This document shows, piece after piece, positions 44,621 through 50,996 of a stretch of 50,996 nucleotides of DNA. The DNA is taken from contig DLBG01000027.1 in the NCBI GenBank assembly GCA_002494135.1, positions 1-50,996 of the forward strand, in the 5' to 3' direction. The notes under the pieces were generated by a model that was given only the letters and a program-made list of their open reading frames with translations, did no database searches and had not been told where the DNA came from. A program made the translations under genes and the position numbers. The DNA is from Lachnospiraceae bacterium UBA7027 (GTDB lineage Bacteria; Bacillota; Clostridia; Lachnospirales; Lachnospiraceae). Within the stretch, counting starts at the first letter, position 1. The number at the start of each line of letters is the position of its first letter.

Positions 44621-45631
44621 ATGGATGGACAGAACATGAACTATCAAAGTCAGATGAATGCGTTCAATCCGAACGTTACGGAAAGAGAACTGAATCCCCC
44701 TTCGGGCTTTCTGATGCTCTTCGTAAACATCATAGGAATGATCGTTTCGTTTGTATTGTTTATCGCAGGTGTTGCATTGGTCGAAATGACATACGGAATC
44801 TCCCTGATTCTTGTATTACTGGCAATTATCCTCTTCGTAATGTTCTGCATTTTCTTCGCAGGACTGAAGACCGTAAAACCGAACGAAGCACTGGTATTTA
44901 CCGTATTCGGTAAGTATTACGGAACCTTAAAGAAGCCCGGATTTTTCTTCGTAAACCCGTTCGCGCAGATTTTTAATCCCGCAAGGGGCGTTGTGATGAA
45001 CGGTCAGGGTCAGATGACAAGTGTCGGACCCAAGGCGGTTTCCTTAAAGGTTAACACGCTGGATAACCAGAAACAGAAAGTTAACGATATTCTCGGTAAC
45101 CCCATCATCATCGGTGCGGTGGTTGTATGGAAGGTTGTGGATCCCACACTTGCCGTATTCTCCGTAGAGAACTACAGAAACTTTCTTTCCATCCAGTGCG
45201 ACTCCACGATTCGTAACATTGCAAGACTTTATCCTTACGATGACATGGACGAGGACGGCGACGGAATTGTTGAGAAAACCCTTCGTTCCAGTTCACAGGA
45301 AGTTGCGGAACGCATGAAGGAAGAACTTCAGCAGAGAGTTTACGGTGCAGGCCTTCAGATTCTGGAAGTTCGTATCACCCACCTTGCATACTCCGAGGAA
45401 ATTGCGGCAGCAATGCTTCAGCGTCAGCAGGCGGTTGCCATCATTGCAGCACGTCGCAAAATCGTTGAAGGCGCGGTTTCCATGGTGGAAATGGCAATCG
45501 ACCAGCTCTCCGAGAAAGATGTGGTTACTCTGGATAACGAGCGCAAGGCACAGATGGTCAGCAACTTAATGGTTGTTCTTTGCGGCAACAAGGAAGCCCA
45601 GCCCATCGTGAATTCCGGAAGCATCTACTGA
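44621..45631 (+). CDS. SPFH/Band 7 domain protein
   Basis: A 336-residue membrane-associated scaffold protein of the stomatin/prohibitin/flotillin superfamily. After a 30-residue lead, two hydrophobic segments (about residues 25-50 and 55-80) anchor it, then the SPFH domain follows (TVKPNEALVFTVFGKYYGT, GFFFVNPF, VNTLDNQKQKVNDILGNPI, ENYRNFLSIQCDSTIRNIAR), ending with the helical AAMLQRQQAVAIIAARRKI region. Such proteins organise membrane microdomains. ATG 44621 has a strong AGGAGG. It has its own promoter with repeated GATAT boxes and is followed by a 56-residue DNA-binding protein. Confidence 0.9.
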   Translation: MDGQNMNYQSQMNAFNPNVTERELNPPSGFLMLFVNIIGMIVSFVLFIAGVALVEMTYGISLILVLLAIILFVMFCIFFAGLKTVKPNEALVFTVFGKYYGTLKKPGFFFVNPFAQIFNPARGVVMNGQGQMTSVGPKAVSLKVNTLDNQKQKVNDILGNPIIIGAVVVWKVVDPTLAVFSVENYRNFLSIQCDSTIRNIARLYPYDDMDEDGDGIVEKTLRSSSQEVAERMKEELQQRVYGAGLQILEVRITHLAYSEEIAAAMLQRQQAVAIIAARRKIVEGAVSMVEMAIDQLSEKDVVTLDNERKAQMVSNLMVVLCGNKEAQPIVNSGSIY

Positions 45632-45660
45632 TGGAATGACTGATCCGGAAAGGAGGCCGC

Positions 45661-45831
45661 ATGGAATCGGAAAAGAAGAAAGAAAAAGAAGATAAAAAGC
45701 AAATCCTGCTGCGCCTTTCCCCGTCTTTGTACAACGATGTAATGAAATGGGCGGAAGATGATTTCAGGTCCGTCAACGGGCAAATCGAATTCCTGCTTTC
45801 CGAGGCGGTAAAAAAGCGCAAAAATCAGTAA
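45661..45831 (+). CDS. small ribbon-helix-helix (Arc-type) DNA-binding protein
   Basis: A 56-residue protein. After a Lys/Glu-rich lead of 13 residues comes the strand QILLRLSPSLYNDVMKWAE, then FRSVNGQIEFLLSEAVKKR: a short beta strand followed by two helices, as in Arc/MetJ/CopG regulators that bind DNA as dimers. The perfect site AAAGGAGG lies just upstream of the ATG. It is encoded 29 bases after the SPFH gene, likely in the same transcript, and may control the GATAT-box promoter in front of that gene. Such short Arc-type proteins next to SPFH genes are known in related bacteria; the target is inference. Confidence 0.85.
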   Translation: MESEKKKEKEDKKQILLRLSPSLYNDVMKWAEDDFRSVNGQIEFLLSEAVKKRKNQ

Positions 45832-45848
45832 TTTTCAATAAAAACACC

Positions 45849-45877
45849 TTTTCAGACTATCAAAAAAGGTATATAAT
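45849..45877 (+). promoter_or_regulatory. promoter for the SEC-C gene
   Basis: TTTTCA (45849-45854, four of six consensus bases) and a perfect TATAAT (45872-45877) are 17 bases apart. Transcription would begin at about 45884, within the first bases of a long hairpin. Confidence 0.65.
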
Positions 45878-45881
45878 CATA

Positions 45882-45932
45882 CTTGGTATTGTGTTTCATT
45901 TTACAATGAGACACAATATCAAGTAATTTTTT
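45882..45932 (+). terminator. 18-bp hairpin with T tract: terminator of the SPFH operon and 5' leader hairpin
   Basis: 45882-45899 pairs with 45906-45923 over a six-base loop; the only two imperfect pairs are G-T/T-G, which are allowed wobbles in the + strand RNA but would be A-C mismatches in the other strand. TTTTTT follows at 45927-45932. It can stop transcripts from the SPFH/RHH genes, yet it is also the first thing transcribed from the promoter at 45849-45877. Confidence 0.7.
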
Positions 45933-45979
45933 AATTTTATGCGCAGGTGCGCAAGTCTATTTTCAAGGAGAGAAATACT

Positions 45980-46483
45980 ATGGCTTTACTGGATGCATGG
46001 AGAGAGAAAGCGTATCAGGAACCGGACAAGGTTAAAATGTCCAAATTATGGCAGGCTTATTTCCTGAAAGAAAAGGAAATCTATCAGGAACTTTTAAAGA
46101 ATCCCGATGAGGAAGTAAAAGGAACCGTTAAGGAACTGGCCGAGAAATATAACACCACCATTTCCTACATGACCGGTTTCTTAGACGGTATTCAGGAATC
46201 GCTGGTTACCCCGAACCCCATCGAGACCATGGAGGCTGATACCGAAGTTTCCCTGAAATTCGATAAAGAGAAATTATACATGAACATGGTTGCTGCAGAC
46301 GCAGACTGGCTGTACGGCCTGGAAGAGTGGAACGACATCTACGACGAAGCAACCAGAGCGGAACTTTACAAAAGACAGAAGTCTTCCACGACCATCATTA
46401 AGGGCGACCGTGTTTATCCCAACGATCCCTGCCCTTGCGGAAGCGGAAAGAAATATAAGAAGTGCTGCGGCAAGAACGCGTAA
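45980..46483 (+). CDS. SEC-C metal-binding motif protein
   Basis: A 167-residue cytoplasmic protein whose last 20 residues are a textbook SEC-C motif (DPCPCGSGKKYKKCCGK), a zinc-binding hook also found at the end of SecA. The rest is helical and acidic, with KLWQAYFLKEKEIYQELLK and a YMTGFLDGIQESL segment. It may be an adaptor. ATG 45980 has AAGGAGAG at the right distance; an in-frame start at 45947 would lie over the leader. Its mRNA leader begins with the 45882-45923 hairpin and also has a 5-base TGCGC/GCGCA stem at 45940-45953. Confidence 0.9.
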   Translation: MALLDAWREKAYQEPDKVKMSKLWQAYFLKEKEIYQELLKNPDEEVKGTVKELAEKYNTTISYMTGFLDGIQESLVTPNPIETMEADTEVSLKFDKEKLYMNMVAADADWLYGLEEWNDIYDEATRAELYKRQKSSTTIIKGDRVYPNDPCPCGSGKKYKKCCGKNA

Positions 46484-46540
46484 GCGATGTCGTTTTGCGG
46501 TCTGTATGCAGGCAGAAGCCTGTATCTTTGGAGGTAAGGT

Positions 46541-48223
46541 ATGAGGATGTTTAAGTCCTTGAGGGGAAAAACGGTTGCCATTGTTATTGTATCCGTACTG
46601 GTAATGGCCGTTGTCATGGGTGGTATTTTTATTCCGAAGCAGATAGCCATCACATCCGATGTAATCGAAGATTACATGATTGATGTGGCGGTGCTTGCCG
46701 GTGAGAACATTGATGCCGCCAAGGAGCTTCACGGAGATTCCGTACTGGAGCCGAAAATTTTAAGAAATCTCGTGGCAAGCATCAATGTGAGAGATTTTCC
46801 CTCAAGCTATTGCTATGTGGTGAATTCCGAAGGCATCATCATCTATCATCCCGACACCGACCGGATCGGTGCACCGGTTGAGAATGAAGTGATAAAGAAT
46901 ATTACGGCGGATATCAGAGCCGGCCTTCATCCGATGCCCGAATACAAGGAAACCACTTATCATGGCACCAAGAAGGTTGTCACGTATTATGTTTCAAACG
47001 AATCGGACTATGTCCTTGTCCTGACCGCGGACAAGGCGGAAGTGCAGAATATCACGGGAAGAAATCTCCTGCGTTCGATTCTCTCCTGCGTGGGAATTAT
47101 CGTTGTGATTCTTGCACTTGCCATCATGCTGATCGCCAAAATGATGCGTCCGATTTCGATTATCAACTTCTCCATTCAGAAGCTGGCGAAACTGGATTTC
47201 CGTAAAAACCGTGCATTGGACAATTACACATCTTTAAACGATGAGTGCGGCGGCATGTCCAGATCCGTACTGGAACTGACCGACAAGCTGCAAGGCATTT
47301 CCAATGAACTTTCCGAAGCAATTAAGCACCTTTATGATGCATCCGGCGATATGACCGTCGGTGCGGTGAATTCTTCCGAAAGTGTCGGACAGGTGGAGAA
47401 AGCTATTTCCGAAATTTCGGACGGAGCATCCTCCCAGGCCGGTGAATCCCAGACCGCGATGGACAACGTTGCCATCATGGGCGAAATGATTCAGGAAACC
47501 ACCCGTGAGGTGGAATCGCTGCGTGCGAATGCGGCAGACATGGATCAGGCGGGCAACCAGGCCATGAAGATTCTGAACAAATTAAGCGAGATTAACGATA
47601 AAACCCGTGAAAGCGTCGAGACCATCTATGAGCAGACCAACGCAACCAATGCATCGGTTAACGAGATCCGGAGTGCGGTGGAAATGATTACGGGTATTGC
47701 GGAACAGACCAACCTGCTTTCCTTAAACGCTTCCATCGAGGCAGCCCGTGCAGGCGAGGCGGGACGCGGATTCGCTGTGGTTGCGAGCGAAATTCAGAAG
47801 CTTGCCGAGCAGTCCAACCGCTCCGCAAACGAAATCGAAAAAATCATCGAGAACCTTTCCGCAGAGTCCTCCAGAAGCGTTGCGATTATGGATGACGTCA
47901 AGGTGATTATCGATACACAGAATAAAGACGTAAACGAGACCGAGAAGGCTTTCCATCTTGTAAATGAGGACATCGAACAGTCCATTCGCAGTATCGAGCT
48001 TATTGCGGAGAAGACGAAGAATTTAAACGAGGCCAGAGAGCGCGTAATCGACGTTGTGCATAATCTTACATCCATTGCACAGGAGAATGCGGCAAGTACG
48101 CAGGAGACGCTTGCGAACGCAACCCGCGTTAACGATGCCATCGGGAATGTGGAACGCCAGGCAGAAGACTTAAAGGCGATTGCGGATAATCTGACCAAGA
48201 CAATCGGAAAGATTACACTGTAA
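46541..48223 (+). CDS. methyl-accepting chemotaxis protein with Cache sensor domain
   Basis: A 560-residue transmembrane chemoreceptor. Membrane span 1 is about residues 9-30, an outside Cache-type sensor domain spans about 35-165 (ending with SSYCYVVNSEGIIIYHPDTD and YYVSNESDYVLVLTAD), span 2 is about 174-198, then the HAMP-like linker and the signalling helices. The conserved tip is EQTNLLSLNASIEAARAGE. GFAVVASEIQKLAEQS confirms the MCP class. It would bind a small ligand outside and control CheA. No other chemotaxis or flagellar gene is near. GGAGG upstream of ATG 46541. Confidence 0.95.
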   Translation: MRMFKSLRGKTVAIVIVSVLVMAVVMGGIFIPKQIAITSDVIEDYMIDVAVLAGENIDAAKELHGDSVLEPKILRNLVASINVRDFPSSYCYVVNSEGIIIYHPDTDRIGAPVENEVIKNITADIRAGLHPMPEYKETTYHGTKKVVTYYVSNESDYVLVLTADKAEVQNITGRNLLRSILSCVGIIVVILALAIMLIAKMMRPISIINFSIQKLAKLDFRKNRALDNYTSLNDECGGMSRSVLELTDKLQGISNELSEAIKHLYDASGDMTVGAVNSSESVGQVEKAISEISDGASSQAGESQTAMDNVAIMGEMIQETTREVESLRANAADMDQAGNQAMKILNKLSEINDKTRESVETIYEQTNATNASVNEIRSAVEMITGIAEQTNLLSLNASIEAARAGEAGRGFAVVASEIQKLAEQSNRSANEIEKIIENLSAESSRSVAIMDDVKVIIDTQNKDVNETEKAFHLVNEDIEQSIRSIELIAEKTKNLNEARERVIDVVHNLTSIAQENAASTQETLANATRVNDAIGNVERQAEDLKAIADNLTKTIGKITL

Positions 48224-48250
48224 AAAAATATAGCAATTTACTGTATTATG

Positions 48251-48259
48251 TGCTAAAAT
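48251..48259 (+). promoter_or_regulatory. extended -10 promoter
   Basis: TGCTAAAAT is a good extended -10 element (TGn plus TAAAAT), 28 bases after the chemoreceptor stop and 44 bases before the next ATG. No clear -35 box. Confidence 0.5.
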
Positions 48260-48302
48260 TTATATAGTGGGTTACGAGTATCCCGGAAGGAGGGTTTTTT
48301 AC

Positions 48303-48608
48303 ATGTTTGATGCAATCAAAAAAATAAAGAATTTCAATGATATTCTTGAGGCAACTCATCTGGATGATATCATTTACAAGAAGCAGAGAGAGCAGGAAGC
48401 TTTGGAAGAGAAGAAGCGTAAACAGGTGATTATCACCATCCTTGCAATCATCGGTGCCATTGCAGCCGTTGCAGGTATTGCTTATCTCGTATATCGTTAC
48501 CTGACCCCTGATTATCTTGAGGATTTCGATGACGATTTCGATGATGATTTCGATGATGATTTCTTCGATGATGAAGAAGCAACTGCTGTAGAGAAGAAGG
48601 AAGACTAA
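48303..48608 (+). CDS. small membrane protein with acidic DDDF repeats
   Basis: A 101-residue protein: a charged N-terminal 45 residues (FDAIKKIKNFNDILEATHLDD, then KKQREQEALEEKKRKQ), one membrane span (about 46-68, VIITILAIIGAIAAVAGIAY), and a very acidic tail with DDDF repeated three times from a 12-base DNA repeat (48522-48569). The sequence suits a single-span protein with the acidic end on the other side of the membrane. Family not recognised with certainty. GGAGG precedes ATG 48303. The gene is flanked by its own promoter and terminator, so it is monocistronic. Confidence 0.8.
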   Translation: MFDAIKKIKNFNDILEATHLDDIIYKKQREQEALEEKKRKQVIITILAIIGAIAAVAGIAYLVYRYLTPDYLEDFDDDFDDDFDDDFFDDEEATAVEKKED

Positions 48609-48629
48609 GATTTTTTGAAGGATTTCCCG

Positions 48630-48652
48630 GAGCCCCGAACTATTCGGGGCTC
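48630..48652 (+). terminator. rho-independent terminator
   Basis: GAGCCCCGAA (48630-48639) pairs perfectly with TTCGGGGCTC (48643-48652) around a three-base loop, followed by TTTCT. It lies 21 bases after the stop of the small acidic membrane protein. Confidence 0.88.
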
Positions 48653-48670
48653 TTTCTATGTGTGGACATT

Positions 48671-48760
48671 GTGTCGGCCGGAGAACGGTGTTCAGCCCGG
48701 AAACCGGCGCCCGGCCGGGGAACTGAGTTCGGTCAGAGAACCACGTCCGGCCCGGAAACT
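48671..48760 (+). repeat. degenerate GC-rich tandem repeat, five units of 17-19 bases
   Basis: The stretch reads as five related units, each close to G-GTTC-GGCCCGG-GAAC-C, at 48671, 48688, 48706, 48725 and 48744. It lies between the terminator and the rRNA methyltransferase gene, in a 214-base gap with no convincing gene. A 62-codon open frame over it (48615-48803) has no ribosome site and is not accepted. Confidence 0.6.
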
Positions 48761-48822
48761 TCGGGTTGTGGCGGCACGGATGCTGCATGGAGAGATAATA
48801 TAAAACAAAGCGACGGAATGCT

Positions 48823-50337
48823 ATGAAAAAAGGCGATATTGTAATCGGAAAAGTAAAGAGTGTGGCCTTCCCCAATAAGGGACTGGTCGAAGTTTTTGAG
48901 GCGGAACCGCAGGGCGATGCCGCAGGCGTTGAAACAGGGGCACATATGGTGCGCGTAAAGGGTGTTTTACCCGGGCAGACGGTCCGTATACGCATTAAAA
49001 AGATGCACCACGGAAGCCCGGAAGGAATGCTTCTTGATGTTGTAAAGAAGAGTTCTGCCGAAGTGCCGTGCGATTGTCTGCATTTTGATTCATGCGGCGG
49101 ATGTTCCTATCGTACCCTTCCGTATGAGGAGCAGCTTCGTCTGAAAGAGGAACAGATTGTGGCGCTTTTAAAACCGGTGGTGGAAAGTAAACACACGGAT
49201 GAAGGTGCACCGGTCATTCACTTCGATGACATCTATGAAGGGATTAATAAAAGCCCGGTTCTTGAGGAATATCGTAATAAAATGGAGTTTTCCTTCGGAG
49301 ATGAATATAAGGACGGACCGCTTGCGCTCGGCCTTCACAAAAGGGGCAGCATGTATGATATTGTCCCGGTGACGGATTGTAAAATCGTGGACGGGGACTA
49401 CCGGACCATTCTGAAGTATACGCTGGATTATTTTGCCAAACGCAACATTCCGTATTTCCATAAGGTGCAGCATACGGGATATTTACGGCATCTTCTTGTG
49501 CGTAAGAGCAAAAAGTTCGGAGAGATTCTCGTGGCGCTGGTGACTACCTCCGAATCGGGAGATTTTACGGCTGACAGCACAGCACTTAAAACACTTCTTG
49601 CGAATTACGCGCATGGACTGAAGGCCCTGCCCCTGGAAGGTACACTTACAGGTGTAGTACATACGGTGAATAATTCCGTGGCCGATGTTGTAACGGATGA
49701 AGGAAGCGAAGTGCTTTTCGGAAGATCTTACATCCGGGAAGAACTGCTTGGGCTACAGTTTAAAATCAGTCAGTTTTCTTTCTTCCAGACCAACAGTCTG
49801 GGAGCGGAAGTGCTGTATGGAAAGGTGAGAGAGTTTCTTTTGGGTGATGATGCGAAGGATACTGCCGACGCTTCCAAAGAGAAGAAGATACCTGCAAAAA
49901 AGCCACACGTAATTTATGATCTTTACTCCGGTACGGGAACCATCACGCAGTTAATGGCGCCGGTTTCGGACAAAGTAGTCGGTGTGGAAATCGTGGAAGA
50001 AGCAGTGGAAGCAGCGAAAGAAAACGCGGCACTGAACGGACTGGATAACTGTGATTTTATCGCAGGAGATGTATTAAAGGTGCTGGATGATCTGACGCAG
50101 AAACCGGATCTGATTATTCTCGATCCGCCCCGCGACGGCATTCATCCGAAGGCGCTTCCGAAAATAATCGGCTACGGTGTTGAGCGGATGGTTTATGTTT
50201 CCTGCAAGCCGACGTCGCTCGCCCGCGACCTTGAGGTTTTCATGGCAAACGGCTACATGCCCGAAAGAATCTGCACCGTGGATATGTTCCCGGGGACGGT
50301 GCATGTGGAGACGGTCTGTCTGCTGACACATTCTTGA
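48823..50337 (+). CDS. rlmD: 23S rRNA (uracil-5-)-methyltransferase, RlmD/TrmA family
   Basis: A 504-residue SAM-dependent RNA methyltransferase forming 5-methyluridine. Order: N-terminal TRAM-like beta-barrel (about residues 1-68), iron-sulfur Cys cluster in PCDCLHFDSCGGCSY, central insert, SAM site YDLYSGTGTITQL, then LDPPRDGIHPKA and the catalytic Cys461 in YVSCKPTSLARDL. This matches RlmD/RlmCD, though TrmA-like tRNA action cannot be excluded from sequence. A 23-residue Lys-rich insert (near 350) lies just before the SAM site. Start ATG 48823; only GGA is visible upstream as a ribosome site. Confidence 0.92.
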   Translation: MKKGDIVIGKVKSVAFPNKGLVEVFEAEPQGDAAGVETGAHMVRVKGVLPGQTVRIRIKKMHHGSPEGMLLDVVKKSSAEVPCDCLHFDSCGGCSYRTLPYEEQLRLKEEQIVALLKPVVESKHTDEGAPVIHFDDIYEGINKSPVLEEYRNKMEFSFGDEYKDGPLALGLHKRGSMYDIVPVTDCKIVDGDYRTILKYTLDYFAKRNIPYFHKVQHTGYLRHLLVRKSKKFGEILVALVTTSESGDFTADSTALKTLLANYAHGLKALPLEGTLTGVVHTVNNSVADVVTDEGSEVLFGRSYIREELLGLQFKISQFSFFQTNSLGAEVLYGKVREFLLGDDAKDTADASKEKKIPAKKPHVIYDLYSGTGTITQLMAPVSDKVVGVEIVEEAVEAAKENAALNGLDNCDFIAGDVLKVLDDLTQKPDLIILDPPRDGIHPKALPKIIGYGVERMVYVSCKPTSLARDLEVFMANGYMPERICTVDMFPGTVHVETVCLLTHS

Positions 50338-50451
50338 AGCCAGATGGAACTGTAGTTACCAGATTCACACCGATTGCGCCGTTGTTAATATGCGTTGCTT
50401 GCGGCAACGGACCAGCCCATTGTAACATGACTGCGAAAGGAGGCGTTTGCC

Positions 50452-50964
50452 ATGTTAAGCGAAAACATCAAGACATTAAGAAAAGCAAAGGGCCTTTCTC
50501 AAGAGGAACTCGCAGTCAAACTGAATGTGGTCAGACAAACGATTTCCAAATGGGAGCAAGGCCGGTCGGTTCCGGATTCCGAGTTGTTGCTTGCGTTATC
50601 TGAAGCATTGGAAACACCCGTCAGCACTTTGCTGGGAGAGGCTGTTACAGAGCCGGAAGCGGATGATCTGAAATCCATTTCTCAAAAGTTGGAGGTGATC
50701 AACCTTCAGCTTTCCAAAAGACAACAGTTATGGAGAAAAATAGCACATTGGCTTTTTATTTTTCTTGCGGTCATCATCGTGCTGATTACAGTAGTATTGT
50801 TTTTCCTGAGCAGCCCGTACCTGGGATGGAATTATAACGATCCGGAAACGGCAGTGCTGGGAACGATTTTCCACTCCTTTGAGTGGGCATTTGTTCGTAT
50901 TGCTCCGTTCGTCCTGATTGGATCAATTATCGGAATCGTCATGACAAGAAGGAAAGACAGATGA
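50452..50964 (+). CDS. XRE-family regulator with membrane anchor
   Basis: A 170-residue protein. Residues 5-60 are a classical XRE helix-turn-helix (LSENIKTLRKAKGLSQEEL, VVRQTISKWEQGRSVPD), a short coiled linker follows, and two membrane spans lie at about 97-119 and 146-165. Membrane-bound XRE proteins of this kind are common in Clostridia and usually control neighbouring genes. AAAGGAGG upstream of ATG 50452. The 114-base gap before it has a short CGTTGC/GCAACG stem (50393-50409) but no clear promoter. It overlaps the next gene by ATGA. Confidence 0.92.
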   Translation: MLSENIKTLRKAKGLSQEELAVKLNVVRQTISKWEQGRSVPDSELLLALSEALETPVSTLLGEAVTEPEADDLKSISQKLEVINLQLSKRQQLWRKIAHWLFIFLAVIIVLITVVLFFLSSPYLGWNYNDPETAVLGTIFHSFEWAFVRIAPFVLIGSIIGIVMTRRKDR

Positions 50965-50996
50965 ATGAAGTAAATAAAACACTGTATATTCCGCTG
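50961..50996 (+). CDS. start of a probable SAM-dependent methyltransferase, 3' partial
   Basis: An ATG at 50961 overlaps the stop of the regulator gene (ATGA) and opens a frame to the window edge (MNEVNKTLYIPL). The words NKTLYIPL are typical of the start of the class I methyltransferases of the PPM1/TcmP type found next to XRE regulators in Clostridia. With only 12 codons visible this remains a suggestion. Confidence 0.5.
   Translation, partial: MNEVNKTLYIPL

Noticed and set aside
48615..48803. 62-codon open frame over the GC-rich repeat
   Set aside because: No ribosome site, low-complexity Arg/Pro-rich product, and it lies over a terminator and tandem repeat.
50338..50451. Terminator between the rRNA methyltransferase and XRE genes
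   Set aside because: The CGTTGC/GCAACG stem at 50393-50409 is short and has no T tract.
1..50996. Long open frames on the minus strand
   Set aside because: All lie opposite well-supported + strand genes, lack ribosome sites and give Cys/His/Ser-rich products without recognisable domains.
1..50996. tRNA, rRNA, CRISPR array, insertion sequence or phage genes
   Set aside because: None seen on either strand; no regularly spaced direct repeats beyond the small ones listed, and no transposase or integrase.

Overview
The window looks like a piece of chromosome from a Gram-positive anaerobe of the class Clostridia, most likely a Lachnospiraceae relative. The clues are strong AGGAGG-type ribosome sites, moderate G+C, a pair of large proteins that I assign to DUF5717 and DUF5716 (families I know from Lachnospiraceae), a SEC-C protein, an SPFH/ribbon-helix-helix gene pair, and the absence of any outer-membrane gene. 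Every gene I accept is on the + strand and most are packed with 1-8 base overlaps. These family assignments come from reading the translations; no database search was run.

Bases 1-34931 are a cell-surface glycan locus. It has an initiating phosphoglycosyl transferase (5323), three GT4-type glycosyltransferases (6018, 9049, 10116), a complete set of enzymes for UDP-GlcNAc(3NAc)A (WbpA/B/D/E types at 15610, 11303, 12376, 12941), a MurJ/Wzx-type flippase (14083), an inverting UDP-GlcNAc 4,6-dehydratase (18354), and three paralogous multi-pass membrane proteins resembling O-antigen polymerases/ligases (956, 19357, 22685). Exported or membrane-anchored partners follow: an LVIVD beta-propeller protein (2439), an SGNH-type protein (16960), a D,D-carboxypeptidase (21444), a CotH kinase-like protein (24142) with VTC-domain and DUF4956 partners (26132, 26938), and a sulfatase-like membrane protein (28528). 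The 3' part (30218-34931) carries a DUF4910 protein, an AAC(3)-family acyltransferase, an adenylation enzyme broken by an in-frame TGA, a carrier protein and an AT-rich HDVD-motif protein. A terminator at 5229-5262 and one at 34970-34997 divide the locus, and a good promoter lies at 18286-18314.

Bases 35054-50996 look like ordinary chromosome with visibly higher G+C. They hold the DUF5717 protein, a DUF5716 protein that reads as a degenerate Hsp70/actin-like ATPase, a TPR-like protein, purB, a second sulfatase-like paralogue, an SPFH protein with a 56-residue ribbon-helix-helix gene, a SEC-C protein, a chemoreceptor, a small acidic membrane protein, an RlmD-type rRNA methyltransferase, a membrane-anchored XRE regulator and the start of a probable methyltransferase.

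Most worth a second look: (1) a ~96-residue domain that is fused to one polymerase-like protein but sits on the separate propeller protein next to another; (2) the DUF5717/DUF5716/TPR trio; (3) the TGA that replaces the conserved core-A2 glycine codon of the adenylation enzyme; (4) promoters whose -10 box abuts a terminator hairpin, at two places; (5) three GATAT boxes spaced exactly 11 bases apart in the SPFH promoter.
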